A DNA stretch of 64,000 nucleotides from Bacteroidetes bacterium OLB11. Lineage in GTDB: Bacteria > Bacteroidota > Bacteroidia > Chitinophagales > Chitinophagaceae. The stretch is from positions 1-64,000 of the forward strand of contig LNFQ01000009.1 in NCBI GenBank assembly GCA_001567165.1. Direction: 5' to 3'. A program made the position numbers and the translations under genes. The notes below the pieces were generated by a model, which saw only the letters and a program-made list of their open reading frames with translations, made no database searches and had not been told where the DNA came from. The first letter of the stretch is position 1. Each line of letters starts with the position of its first letter. Below, piece after piece: positions 18,337 through 28,410 of this stretch.

Positions 18337-19054
18337 TTGAAATTAAAAATATTATTTGAAGACGAAAATTATATTATAGTACATAAGCCGTCTGGCATAT
18401 TGAGCATACCTGATAGACACAATGAGCAGCTTCTTTCTATTCGGAATGAACTGATAAAAATTTTTAAACAAATATTTGTTGTCCATCGAATAGACAGAGA
18501 TACGAGTGGTTGTATTTGTTTTGCCAAAAACGAAAAATCTCATCAATATCTTTCTACATTATTTACTACTCGTCAAGTTGAAAAAATTTATTTAGGAATC
18601 ATACATGGTTGCTTTGAAAAAGAAGAAGGGATTATTGATAAAGCAATAGCTGAACATCCTTATATCAAAGGGAAAATGATAATCAATGCAAAGGCTGGGA
18701 AGTCCAGTATTACTGAATATCGCGTGCTTGAATCGTTTGGAAAGTTTAGTTTGGTAGAATATAAAATACAAACCGGTAGAACACATCAAATTAGAATTCA
18801 CAGTGCCGATTTGGGAAATCCTATTGTTTGTGATGCTGTGTATGGAATACCTGATCCGGTTTTTATTTCATCAATCAAGAAAAATTATAAATTATCAAAA
18901 TCAGCATTGGAAGAAACGCCCATCTTAAATAGGCTTGCTTTGCATGCTCATCAAATTTCTTTTATCGATGAAAGTAGAAAAAAAAATTCAGGCTGTTGAT
19001 GAGTTGCCAAAAGACATGAATTCTTTGTTAAATCAATCACGAAAGTGGTTGTGA
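18337..19054 (+). CDS. RluA-family pseudouridine synthase (C-terminus out of frame)
   Basis: The catalytic motif HRIDRDTSG lies near residues 50-58 and RTHQIRIH near 149. There is no S4 domain. Translation starts at a TTG (18337) with AAAGGGAC before it. The continuous frame stops at 18999 (220 residues). Removing one base from the nine-A run at 18978-18986 extends it through AVDELPKDMNSLLNQ and RKWL to a stop at 19054 (238 residues), a typical family ending. It is the third gene of an rlmN-rluB-rluA-like RNA-modification operon. Confidence 0.8.
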
Positions 19055-19098
19055 TATAATTTTTATGTATTTTTACTTTAATAAAATTATTATATAGT

Positions 19099-19749
19099 AT
19101 GCGTTTCAAAACCATCTTGTTGTTTTCATTAGCAATACCTTTTTTCTCAAACAATCTGACAGCTCAAGAGTACAGAGTGAATCGTACAAATGAAAAGAAA
19201 AATGCAAAAGTAAAAACTGAGAAATTTGGTAAAAATATCATCAGTTTTATTCCTTTTAAATTGATTGAATTAAACAACAATTCATACTCTAATGATTACA
19301 CACCTTTATCTGTGGGGCTTTCCTATGAAAGAATTTTTGAAAATCAATTTATTTCATTTCAATTTCCAGTTACTTTTTCTTTAGACAGAGTCGGTTTTTT
19401 TGTTACACCAACTGTGAAGCTATATCCTAAAAAGCAAGGTATTGTTAAGTTTGCAGTAGGTCCTCAATTACTCATTTCAATTGAAGATGGTACTTATCAA
19501 AAATATATTCAAACACCCAATGGAGGATATTATCAAATGATCAATGAAGTTAGAAAAACATTTGGTTTTGGAATTAATAATAGTGTAAATTTTACGATTA
19601 ATAAATCATTTTATTTAGGGGTAGATGCAACATTGGGTGTTAATTATTATGATTCATATAATAAAAAGAATGTGTACAGCACTAGTTATAATAATAATTC
19701 AATGAATATTCTTGTAGGATTAGGCTTCAATATTGGTTATCGTTTCTAA
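19099..19749 (+). CDS. Outer-membrane beta-barrel protein
   Basis: A 216-residue protein with a signal peptide (MRFKTILLFSLAIPFFSNNLTA, cleavage before QEY) and a barrel of alternating strands ending in an aromatic residue (NIGYRF), as needed for Bam-dependent insertion. The precise family is not recognised. It stands alone, facing the DUF2490 gene. Confidence 0.65.
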   Translation: MRFKTILLFSLAIPFFSNNLTAQEYRVNRTNEKKNAKVKTEKFGKNIISFIPFKLIELNNNSYSNDYTPLSVGLSYERIFENQFISFQFPVTFSLDRVGFFVTPTVKLYPKKQGIVKFAVGPQLLISIEDGTYQKYIQTPNGGYYQMINEVRKTFGFGINNSVNFTINKSFYLGVDATLGVNYYDSYNKKNVYSTSYNNNSMNILVGLGFNIGYRF

Positions 19750-19790
19750 CAGCAATTATTATTTTAATTGAAAAAAGTTTAGTTCTTGCT

Positions 19791-20483
19791 TTAAAGGTCA
19801 ATATTGTATTCAATTCCGAAAATGTACAAATCATTTGGCTTATATACTCTAGATTCTAGCTGCACAAGATAATATGCTCCGATAGTGCTGCTTAAAGTTA
19901 ATTTATAATTAAAACCTGCGGCTTGTCTAAAACGATGTAATCCAAAGTTTGATTCTGCATTGCGTGGATCTACTATTTGAAACCTCATTTCTTCAGATAT
20001 GTAGGCTTTCAAATTTCGATTGATATTATAGCCTATTTCAATTTTTGTTCTAGAAAATGATTCAATATATTTTCCATCTTCACTTGAGAAGATATTTTTG
20101 TTTTCAAGCTGGATTCGTTCTCTCATTTGCACATAAAAATTATCCTTTATTTTTTTCTTATATGTTAGGTCAAACATGATTCGGTGTTTGATATCCCAAC
20201 CTCTTTCGAAATTTACTTTTTGTGTATTTCTGTAAATCAAACTGAATTTTAGTCCTTTTGAAATTTTATAGGAAACACCAAGGTTTGTATAAAATAGATT
20301 CAATTGAGAATAGTTTTCTTTGAAACGCACTTCCTCATCAAGGGAGATAGAGAATTTTTTATTAATTTTTTTTTCAATGGAAAAAGTGTTCCACATCCCG
20401 GCATCTGGATAGGAAACTCCTTTCGAAAAAGCATTTTCAAACAGAAATAAAATGACAAATAAAAAAATGAAATGTTTGTTCAA
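19791..20483 (-). CDS. DUF2490 outer-membrane protein
   Basis: The 230-residue protein has a signal peptide and the DUF2490 pattern: AGMWNTFSIEKKINKKF, then successive barrel strands such as FYTNLGVSYKIS. It is predicted to be a small outer-membrane beta-barrel of unknown function, common in Bacteroidota. Its ATG is one base after the stop of the upstream lipoprotein gene, so the two are coupled. Confidence 0.75.
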   Translation of the reverse strand: MNKHFIFLFVILFLFENAFSKGVSYPDAGMWNTFSIEKKINKKFSISLDEEVRFKENYSQLNLFYTNLGVSYKISKGLKFSLIYRNTQKVNFERGWDIKHRIMFDLTYKKKIKDNFYVQMRERIQLENKNIFSSEDGKYIESFSRTKIEIGYNINRNLKAYISEEMRFQIVDPRNAESNFGLHRFRQAAGFNYKLTLSSTIGAYYLVQLESRVYKPNDLYIFGIEYNIDL

Positions 20484-20484
20484 G

Positions 20485-20886
20485 CTAGTTAGTAATTATT
20501 ATGTCTGGTAATTCTATATTTTCGTTTGACTTTTTAATCTCAACTTCTTGCAAAACTTCAATAGTTTTACTTTTCGTGATTGAAGCGGTATCTTTTGATA
20601 AGGCAAACACTTTGTATTTTCCTTTGCGGAGATACATAAATTGATAGCTCCCATCATAACTTGTCTTTACAGACCTACCAACGCCTGGTTCATCTCCATA
20701 TTGGATATAAACATTTTCGCCTTGTGCATAATATTCTTCTTTGAGATAACATGGGCAAGGAGCTGAGGTGTAGTTTTTAATATATACTTTGCCTTTAATA
20801 AAAGCACGCCCGCCTTCACCTGGACCTTTTTTACAACTTGAATTATAAAGAAAAATCAAAGGTAAAAGCAATAAGATTTTTTTCAT
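20485..20886 (-). CDS. Lipoprotein with carboxypeptidase-regulatory-like fold
   Basis: A 133-residue lipoprotein; the signal peptide ends at YNSSC, the lipidated Cys near residue 18. The mature part resembles a single Ig-like or transthyretin-like sandwich (KGKVYIKNY, YDGSYQFMYLRKGKYKVFAL), common in surface proteins that recognise sugars or peptides. It forms a two-gene unit with the DUF2490 gene. Specific role unknown. Confidence 0.65.
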   Translation of the reverse strand: MKKILLLLPLIFLYNSSCKKGPGEGGRAFIKGKVYIKNYTSAPCPCYLKEEYYAQGENVYIQYGDEPGVGRSVKTSYDGSYQFMYLRKGKYKVFALSKDTASITKSKTIEVLQEVEIKKSNENIELPDIIITN

Positions 20887-20986
20887 TTAAATTTTATTTA
20901 AATCAAATATAAATGAATTTTAAATTCTTAGAAATTTATTTAAAATAAAATAGGTTAATTTTAGTTTTAATCGGCTATTTGCGATT

Positions 20987-22292
20987 TTAGTCTTTTTCGA
21001 TTTTTATGACTTGATTTCCATTTGATGAAATACAATGTAAAATGTAAATTCCTTTAGGTAAAAATGATAAATTGAGTGGAGTGTTTCCTTTGATGCCTTC
21101 ATCTTTATAAATCATTTCCCCAAAAATATTTGAAACTCGAATTTCAAAATTTTGATAATCACAATGAAGTGTCAAGAAATCATGGAAAGGGTTTGGAGCA
21201 GTTGATATCACTGCATTTTGCTGTTGAAAGGAAGAGCTTGCAGAAGGAGTACACATTATTTTATTTAAACGCAACCAAATAGAATCATTCATCAAAAAAG
21301 GGACCAAGCCTGCATCAGGAGCATCTCCCATTCGTATCCACACTACATTTTGACTAGGAACAATATTTAGCATTTGCCCATTTTTCCCGAGTGCTGCTAT
21401 CATGTCTTGAGGTGCATGAGGTGACAGGCTGCCGGGGAAGACAAGCTGAGATTGAGGAACCATAAATGATGCTTTGCCATTTAACCACCACAAATATCCA
21501 TAAGACAAATTGTATGCTTGTGAGGTATGAGCCATATTATAAAAATAATTAGAATCGGTGAGGACCGGAGTTTGATCCCACTTGCCTTTATTGAGGATGA
21601 GTAATCCAAAACGAGCCATAGACCTAGCTTTGCTAAAAAATACATTGTCGTAACCTGTTTTGTAATAAAAGCCATTTATTCCGGTGGGGGTACTAACTTT
21701 TTGATGCAAAAAATTATTCATTGACATACCAGAAGCATTTGAAATAACACTATCTAGCAATGTGTAAGGAGCATTGTGATAAGCCCAACGAGTGCCGGCA
21801 TCTACGAGGTATTGCAAGCAAGTATCTACAGTGCAATTATTGTCTGGTACGCCATCATCTAAGCCGGTAGTCATTGTCAATTGATGTTTGACTTTTATCA
21901 AATTTTCTTTTGCAATAGGCTCACTAGTCCAGGCAGTTCCTATATATTTTGAGCTAGTATCTTCGATTGATAATAAGTGTTCTTGTTGAGCAATTCCGAC
22001 TAAAAATGAAGTTAATGACTTTCCTGCTGAAGCCCAATACCAGAGGCTATCTTGCGTAAATGTTCCAAAATATTTTTCTATCACAATTTTCCCATCTTTT
22101 AATAAAATGAAAGCTTTGGAATTATTCATTTGAAGATAATCATACAATTCGTTTTCATAATTAGTACACCAACCCAATGTATTCATAGAAATACTATCCC
22201 AGTTGTTATTGTTTATCGGTGGAAAATAGAGGGATTGCGATTTTGAAATGTATGTAGAAAAAAAGAGCTAGAAATAAAAATATTTTTTTCAT
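20987..22292 (-). CDS. T9SS-secreted serine hydrolase (beta-lactamase/PBP-like)
   Basis: A class C beta-lactamase-like serine hydrolase. The SxxK nucleophile motif is ASAGKS and the YxN motif is WAYHNAP. The C-terminal 75 residues form a type IX secretion sorting domain (APNPF, then FLPKGIYIL), so it is exported and probably surface-attached. The open frame starts at 22186, but the signal peptide MKKIFLFLALFF lies at 22292 in another frame. One surplus A in the four-base run at 22241-22244 accounts for it. Corrected length is 434 residues. The target could be a peptide or ester. Confidence 0.75.
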
Positions 22293-22420
22293 GTGTTTTT
22301 GAAATTGAATTAAATTGAAATTAAAATAAAATATTCAAAAATAGATAGGGAAGTTTATAAGAAATTTAAATGAAAATTTCGTTTATTAAAAAAGGTTAAA
22401 GTGTTAAAGATAAAATCCTG

Positions 22421-23387
22421 TTATTTATTTATAAGTGTATTTTTAGTCATAATAATTTTTTTTTCGAGTCGCTCTGCTAAGTCCAAAATATCATCTTTTC
22501 GTGCAATTTGATTTATCCAATTGGTTGGTATGTCGTTCAATTCATATAAAATACCAGCAAGCCCTCCTGTTACTGCACCTGTAGTGTCGGTATCTCCTCC
22601 CAAATTGACAGCTTTTAAAACAGCTTCTTTGTAGTTGTTGGTTGTTAGTAAACACCAAATGCTGGCTTCGAGTGTATGCAAAACATAACCGCTGCTATGT
22701 ATTTCATCTGAGTTCAATTTTTGAATATCGTTTTTTAAAAGTCTATCATATATGGCAATTTCTGTCGGGTCGATGGAAATGTGAGTCAAATGATTTGTTA
22801 CTTTAGTTTGTAAGTTTGAATAAACTTCAAATTTGTCTTTCCCTGAAAAAAGTTGCCTTGCAAATTCAAGATAATAAAAGCAAGCAATTACAGAGCGAAT
22901 GTGTCTGTGTGTAATCGATGAAACTTGTTTTGTTATTTCAAAACGTTCGTTTATTGATTTGTTTTGAATGTAAAATAGCAAAGGAATTATTCGCATAAGT
23001 GAGCCATTCCCACTATCAGATACTTCAAAGCCTCCTGCTAATTCAGGCTTTTCGCCCTGTGTTAGTCTTGAGATGGCTTGTCGTGTTGCAATACCAATGT
23101 CAAAAACAGTTCCGTGAGGAGTCCAATAATTTTCGTCATACCACTTTACAAAAATTTTGAGCGATTGTGTTTAGGTCAAAGTCTTGTGTCAATGCTTCTG
23201 CAAGGCAAAGTGTAAGCGAACTGTCGTCAGACCACGTGCCAGCCGGTAAATTGTATGTGCCGTAACCTATCATGTCAGTAACGGAATTTTGAGCAATTGT
23301 TTGTCTGCTTTTAAATTCAACAGGTACACCCAAAGCATCGCCAACAATAACGCCAAAAAGGGCAGATTTTATTTTTAGATTATTCAT
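22421..23387 (-). pseudogene. ADP-ribosylglycohydrolase (DraG-like), frame broken once
   Basis: The N-terminal half (23136-23387) carries the ADP-ribosylglycohydrolase signature GVIVGDALGVPVEF and GTWSDDSSL. The C-terminal part (22421-23140) carries SGNGSLMRI and the metal motif LGGDTDTTGA. One surplus base in the five-A run at 23150-23154 divides them; removing it gives a 321-residue protein of normal size with all magnesium-ligand motifs. The family removes ADP-ribose from proteins or small molecules. It precedes no toxin-like partner here. Confidence 0.8.
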
Positions 23388-23432
23388 TTATTGCTATTTA
23401 AGTATATAATTTTTCTTCGTTAGATGAAGTTT

Positions 23433-23977
23433 TTATAACGTTGTCAATTTTAAAAGCTCTGTGCTTGTTTTCCAGTTTCTTGTTGTTGCTTTTACTTTAA
23501 GTTTTTTTTCTAAAAATTGATTATTGAGCTTTGTTTTACCATATCCATTAGGGCAATACAAATAAATTGCATTTGATGTAAAAACAATTTCCTCGTCTGG
23601 ACATTTTTTTTTCAATGATACTTTCTTTGTTAAACTCTATTGGAATTTCAGCTAGAAAAGTAATGTGTAAATAGGTTTTATCTTTCTGACTATCTTTGGC
23701 AAATGGGTTATTTTCTATAATTGTTTTTAATGTATTTACACTAATTACAATAACCGGAACATCATATCCGAATGTTGTTTCAATTTTTGAGGAAATTATT
23801 TTTTCTAATTCTTTCGTATTCGTATTGTTTGTTGAAAATATGACATTGCTACTTTGTATATAAGTCTGTATGTTTTCAAAATTTAGTTTTTCATACATTT
23901 TTTTTAAAAGCGTCCATTTTAATTAGTTTTTGCCCGCTAACGTTTATCCCTCTAAGAATTGAGATGTATGTTGTCAT
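23433..23977 (-). pseudogene. DUF1697 family protein, frame broken twice
   Basis: The corrected 180-residue product is a typical DUF1697 protein: it starts MTTYISILRGINVSG at 23977, contains TYIQSSNVIF and ends with TTRNWKTSTELLKL. Two breaks are each explained by one surplus base in A-runs (8 bases at 23898-23905 and 9 at 23604-23612). Without correction only two fragments (23548-23898 and 23433-23615) can be read. The family's function is unknown. It is next to the ADP-ribosylglycohydrolase gene on the same strand. Confidence 0.75.
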
Positions 23978-24047
23978 TCGTGATTCTTATTTTTTTGTAT
24001 CAGAAATTCTACTTGCAGTTAATGAAAATTGATACTTCAAGGTTGTG

Positions 24048-25451
24048 TTAATCTAGTTGAATTGTTTGGTGCATTGCCGGGACATTGACATTTTTAAATC
24101 CTTTCTTTTGAAGTTTCGATTGAAAATGTACCTGAACATCATATTCTCCATGCACGACAAAAACACCTTTCACTAAGTCGGGATTTTGACAGGCTAAAAA
24201 TTGGCTTAAATCATCATAATCTCCATGTGCACTCATGCTTTTGATTGAAGCGACTTTGCATTTTACTTTGTAAAAGTCAGAAAAAATACGAACCTCTTTT
24301 GCTCCTGTTAGTAATCGATATCCCAAAGTGTTTGGCGAACAAAATCCTGTGAGTAATACTTTGCAATTTGTATTTTCAATATTGTTTGCAATATGGTGTT
24401 TCACTCTACCGGCTTCGGCCATTCCAGATGCAGAAATAATCACCATAGGATCTTTTCTACTATTTAAACTTTTCGATTCGTTGACATCTTCAATAAATTT
24501 TAATCCTTTAAAGTCAAATGGAAATTTGTCAATTTCCATCAAGCGTTGCACTCGTTTGTTGAAAAGTTCGGGATGTTTTTTTATAATTTCTGTTGATTTA
24601 GAGGAGAGGGGACTATCAACATAGTATGGAATATTAGGTAATCTACCTTCAAGCTCCAATTGGTTTAATGCAAATAATAGCTCCTGTGTACGTCCTACAC
24701 TAAATGCCGGAATAATGAGTTTGCCTTTTTCTTGAACACATGTTTCGACAATATGCTTATAAATATCTTCTTTTGAATTATGATAATCTTCGTGAAACGA
24801 ATCGCCGTAGGTGCTTTCGATTAAAATATAATCAGAGTGAGGAAAAGATTCTGGAGAGCACAAAATCACATCTCGATATCTTCCCACATCTCCGCTAAAC
24901 GTAATCACTGTTTCTTTGCCATCTTCTTTAATGGTGACATGCACAGCTGCACTTCCCAAAATATGTCCAGTGTCGGTGTAGTGAAATGAAATATCATCAT
25001 CAATTTGAAACACTTGGTTGTACGGAACTTTTGTGAGAAGCGGCAAAACATTTTTAGCATCCTCCACCGTGTAAAGTGGACCGATAGGAGGTTGCCCTCT
25101 TTTTTCTCTTTTTTTATTGACAAAGGCAATATCTGATTCTTGTATAAAAGCAGAATCTTGTAGAAGGATAGAAGTTAAATCGGCAGTTGCAGGAGTGCAA
25201 AATATTTTACCATTATAACCTTCTTTCACAAGCTTAGGCAATAGCCCAGTGTGGTCGATATGTGCATGTGAAATAATTACGTAAGAGATTTCATCGGGAG
25301 CAAATCCAAAGGAACTATTTAATTTAAAAGTTTCTTCGCCCATCCCTTGAAATAAGCCACAGTCAAGCAGTACCTTTTTTCCATTTTTAAGATGAATAAT
25401 GTGTTTTGATCCAGTAACCATTCGTGCTGCTCCATGAAATGATATTTTCAT
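24048..25451 (-). CDS. Beta-CASP metallo-beta-lactamase RNase-like protein
   Basis: The 467-residue protein has a metallo-beta-lactamase domain (GSKHIIHL, SHAHIDHTG near residues 60-69) interrupted by a beta-CASP insert (PAFSVGRTQELLF) and ends with the RNA-specificity motif SAHGD and a C-terminal EYDVQ region. This layout fits CPSF73/YSH1-like nucleases and bacterial homologues that cleave RNA; the actual substrate is unknown. It stands alone between DUF1697 and the Asp-box lipoprotein gene. Confidence 0.85.
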   Translation of the reverse strand: MKISFHGAARMVTGSKHIIHLKNGKKVLLDCGLFQGMGEETFKLNSSFGFAPDEISYVIISHAHIDHTGLLPKLVKEGYNGKIFCTPATADLTSILLQDSAFIQESDIAFVNKKREKRGQPPIGPLYTVEDAKNVLPLLTKVPYNQVFQIDDDISFHYTDTGHILGSAAVHVTIKEDGKETVITFSGDVGRYRDVILCSPESFPHSDYILIESTYGDSFHEDYHNSKEDIYKHIVETCVQEKGKLIIPAFSVGRTQELLFALNQLELEGRLPNIPYYVDSPLSSKSTEIIKKHPELFNKRVQRLMEIDKFPFDFKGLKFIEDVNESKSLNSRKDPMVIISASGMAEAGRVKHHIANNIENTNCKVLLTGFCSPNTLGYRLLTGAKEVRIFSDFYKVKCKVASIKSMSAHGDYDDLSQFLACQNPDLVKGVFVVHGEYDVQVHFQSKLQKKGFKNVNVPAMHQTIQLD

Positions 25452-25601
25452 ATTACTATTTTTTAATTTATTTTCAAACTTACGAATTATTCTAAACGTC
25501 TAATGTTGTATCCGTATAAAATAATATTTTTACAAAACTAATTTAGTTAATTAGTATTTGTCGTAAAAAATTATTTAATTTGTAACATTATTTTTTAAAC
25601 C

Positions 25602-26627
25602 ATGAAAGTTTATATACAGATTATTGCAATAATTTCAGTATTAACTATTTTTAACTCTTGTCAAAAGTACAATCAAATTGACAATACAAGAACGATTAAA
25701 ACACCATACACTTTACTCATTGGCTCTTATGATGGAGCAATGTATAAAACAAATGATGCCTTGTATTTTAATACTTTTTTGCACGTCGATCAAACGGCAA
25801 TTCGACAAATTCTAGTTGCTGATACAAATATTTTATACGTAAAAAGAAATATATATTATAGTAAAGATGATGGAAAAAGTTTCAAAGATTCTTATACAGA
25901 TGTTACTCCTTATTTAGATTTATTTTATGAATATTATATTCCTAATCCTGCTGCATATGACAAAAACACGAGGAAAGTTTATGTTTGTGGGAAAACAGGT
26001 GTGCAAGTAAGTGATGATTTAGGTGCAAGTTTTACAACTGATGGAAATTGGAGCCCCAGCGCACCTGCTTCTTTCGACAAAATGAGATCAATTACTCAAT
26101 TAGATAATGGGAAATTATATTTAATGGGAAGTATGTCAGATCAATATATCAAAGATGGTAATGGTCCTTGGACTCAAGTGCCTCAAACTGGTTCTGCTCT
26201 TCCTACTGATACCACAGTTTGGTATGTAGAACACAGTCATGACACCTTATTTGCAATTGATTTTTACGGAAAGTCAGGTGTTTATTATAGTGCAGATGAA
26301 GGTCAAAATTGGAGTAAATGCTCAGGGCTTCCTGCAAAAAATGAAATCTTATTTGGGAATAGACCTTTTGGAAGTGAGGCATTTTATGTAGGGCTTGATA
26401 GTGCTGGTTTATATCGATTAAATGGAACTAGTTTTGTTTCAACAGGAGCAGGTATTCCATGGAATGCAAAAATTAATTATGTAGAAGGGAAACGAGTGGT
26501 TTATCGAACTGATGTTATGAAATATTATTTATTTTGCAGCACTGATAAAGGATTATATATTAGTGAATCTTCTGACGGACAAGATTGGAAGATATTAAAA
26601 AATGGTATGTTTAGCACATTAAATTAA
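25602..26627 (+). CDS. Asp-box (BNR-like) repeat lipoprotein
   Basis: A 341-residue lipoprotein (lipobox FNSC, Cys about residue 20) made of beta-propeller-like repeats. Asp-box turns are visible: SKDDGKSF, SDDLGASF, SADEGQNW and a degenerate STDKGLY. Such propellers occur in sialidases and photosystem-assembly factors, but there is no evident catalytic residue set. It is 25 bp upstream of another secreted protein and likely co-transcribed. Confidence 0.7.
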   Translation: MKVYIQIIAIISVLTIFNSCQKYNQIDNTRTIKTPYTLLIGSYDGAMYKTNDALYFNTFLHVDQTAIRQILVADTNILYVKRNIYYSKDDGKSFKDSYTDVTPYLDLFYEYYIPNPAAYDKNTRKVYVCGKTGVQVSDDLGASFTTDGNWSPSAPASFDKMRSITQLDNGKLYLMGSMSDQYIKDGNGPWTQVPQTGSALPTDTTVWYVEHSHDTLFAIDFYGKSGVYYSADEGQNWSKCSGLPAKNEILFGNRPFGSEAFYVGLDSAGLYRLNGTSFVSTGAGIPWNAKINYVEGKRVVYRTDVMKYYLFCSTDKGLYISESSDGQDWKILKNGMFSTLN

Positions 26628-26652
26628 TTATTATCTTCGTTTATCTTATTAA

Positions 26653-27438
26653 ATGAAGTACATTCTTTTTTTATCGATTTTTTTTAATGCGACCATTGCT
26701 TTTTCAGGAGATACATTAAAATTAAGGAAATCAATTCCGATAAAATCCAACTATTTCACAACCGATCCAATCGGCAATATTTATGTGGTAAAGCTAAATA
26801 ATATGCTCATCAAATATAATTATTTAGGCGATAGTTTAAATCAATTTAATGAAAGAAGAAATGGGAAAATGACTCAGATTGATGCGACAAATCCTCTACG
26901 AATTTTAGTTTACTATTCTGATTATTCTCAAATTATTTTACTAGATAATATGCTGAGTTTAAAAGCATCTTTCAAATTAAACAACTCTAATTTGTTAAAT
27001 GCCCTTTGTGTGTCAAATTCATCAGATGGTGGTATTTGGGTATATGGACAAAATGCAAATCTGGAAAAAATAAATGAAAAACTTGAAAGTAAGTTCTCAT
27101 TATCTATGATGAATATGCTTGACCCAATTCCATCTCCTAATTCAATCACAGAGCAAGACAGAAACCTATTTGTGGTGGATAGTATTCATGGGATTTATCG
27201 GTTTGATCAACTTGGACTTTTGAAAAATTCATATCCATTTCAAACAAAAGAAATTCAATTCTTTTCACCATACTTAGTCTATTATAAAAAACCTTATCTC
27301 ATTTCATATAACACTGAAAGTTTTATTGAAAAGAAAATATTATTACCCCAACCTGAAGATATTATCAAAGTGAGAATGGAAAAAAATTATATTTATATAT
27401 TAAGGTCACAGCAACTGGACATTTATTATTTTGAGTAA
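26653..27438 (+). CDS. Secreted hypothetical protein, propeller-like
   Basis: A 261-residue protein with an N-terminal signal peptide (MKYILFLSIFFNATIAFS). The mature part has repeated strands with motif-like turns (DPIGNIYVV, VVDSIHGIYRFDQLG) suggestive of a beta-propeller. I do not recognise the family. It is 25 bp after the Asp-box lipoprotein and about 93 bp ahead of nadK. Confidence 0.6.
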   Translation: MKYILFLSIFFNATIAFSGDTLKLRKSIPIKSNYFTTDPIGNIYVVKLNNMLIKYNYLGDSLNQFNERRNGKMTQIDATNPLRILVYYSDYSQIILLDNMLSLKASFKLNNSNLLNALCVSNSSDGGIWVYGQNANLEKINEKLESKFSLSMMNMLDPIPSPNSITEQDRNLFVVDSIHGIYRFDQLGLLKNSYPFQTKEIQFFSPYLVYYKKPYLISYNTESFIEKKILLPQPEDIIKVRMEKNYIYILRSQQLDIYYFE

Positions 27439-27531
27439 ATCTAACATTCAAATGCGTATTTTGTTTAACTTTCAAATGAAAAATTGTAGTGTAAAATACT
27501 TATATTTACAAATTAGCATAAAAGCGTATTT

Positions 27532-28410
27532 ATGATTATAGCCGTTTACAATAGAACGTTTAAAGAAGCAGACTTGCCCGTTTTCTCTCATCTAATTTCA
27601 TCATTGATTAGTCATTCAATTATTCCAGTATTATACAAACCATTATATAAACACTTAAAAGAAAGACTCCACTTGCCGGAGCAGATTGGCGTGTTCTCTG
27701 AAAATATTCAATTGCCACCTAAAACAAAATATGTAATTAGCATGGGAGGAGATGGTACCATGCTTGATGTTGTAACTTTTGTAGCTAATAAGAATATACC
27801 GATTTTAGGGATTAATATTGGGCGACTTGGATTTCTATCTTCTACTCAGCCAAGTGAAATAGACATGGCAATTAGCTCAATTATCAAAGAAACTTATCAA
27901 TTAGATGCTAGGTCTCTAGTGCATTTGGATTCAAATATCGATTTGTTTGGGAATGCTCCTTTTGCACTTAATGAATTTACATTACAACGAAAAGACAGCT
28001 CTTCGCTGGTCAAAATAAAAACTTATTTGAATGGAGAATTTTTATGCACTTACTGGGCTGATGGTTTAATTGTGTCAACACCAACTGGATCCACTGGCTA
28101 TTCGTTAAGTTGTGGAGGTCCCATTATTTTTCCGCAGGCAAGTAGTTTTGTGATAACCCCCGTAGCTCCTCATAATTTAAATATGCGTCCGATTATTGTT
28201 GCTGATAATAGCATTATTTCTTTTGAAATAGAAGGTCGTGCAGAACAATTCTTATGCACTTTAGACTCTCGTTCGGTTGCTATTAGTAGTGAAGTTTCAA
28301 TTGCTGTCAGAAAAGAAAGTTTTGAAATCTTCTTAGTGAAGTTTGAAGGCCAACAATTCCTCAGTACATTACAATCAAAATTATTGTGGGGAGTTGATCA
28401 ACGTAATTAA
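27532..28410 (+). CDS. nadK: NAD kinase
   Basis: The 292-residue enzyme phosphorylates NAD to NADP. The GGDGTML motif lies near residues 74-80, NIGRLGFLS near 98 and TPTGSTGYSLSCGGP near 184-198, all diagnostic of NAD kinase. Its stop abuts the convergent moxR stop with no spacer. Confidence 0.95.
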   Translation: MIIAVYNRTFKEADLPVFSHLISSLISHSIIPVLYKPLYKHLKERLHLPEQIGVFSENIQLPPKTKYVISMGGDGTMLDVVTFVANKNIPILGINIGRLGFLSSTQPSEIDMAISSIIKETYQLDARSLVHLDSNIDLFGNAPFALNEFTLQRKDSSSLVKIKTYLNGEFLCTYWADGLIVSTPTGSTGYSLSCGGPIIFPQASSFVITPVAPHNLNMRPIIVADNSIISFEIEGRAEQFLCTLDSRSVAISSEVSIAVRKESFEIFLVKFEGQQFLSTLQSKLLWGVDQRN

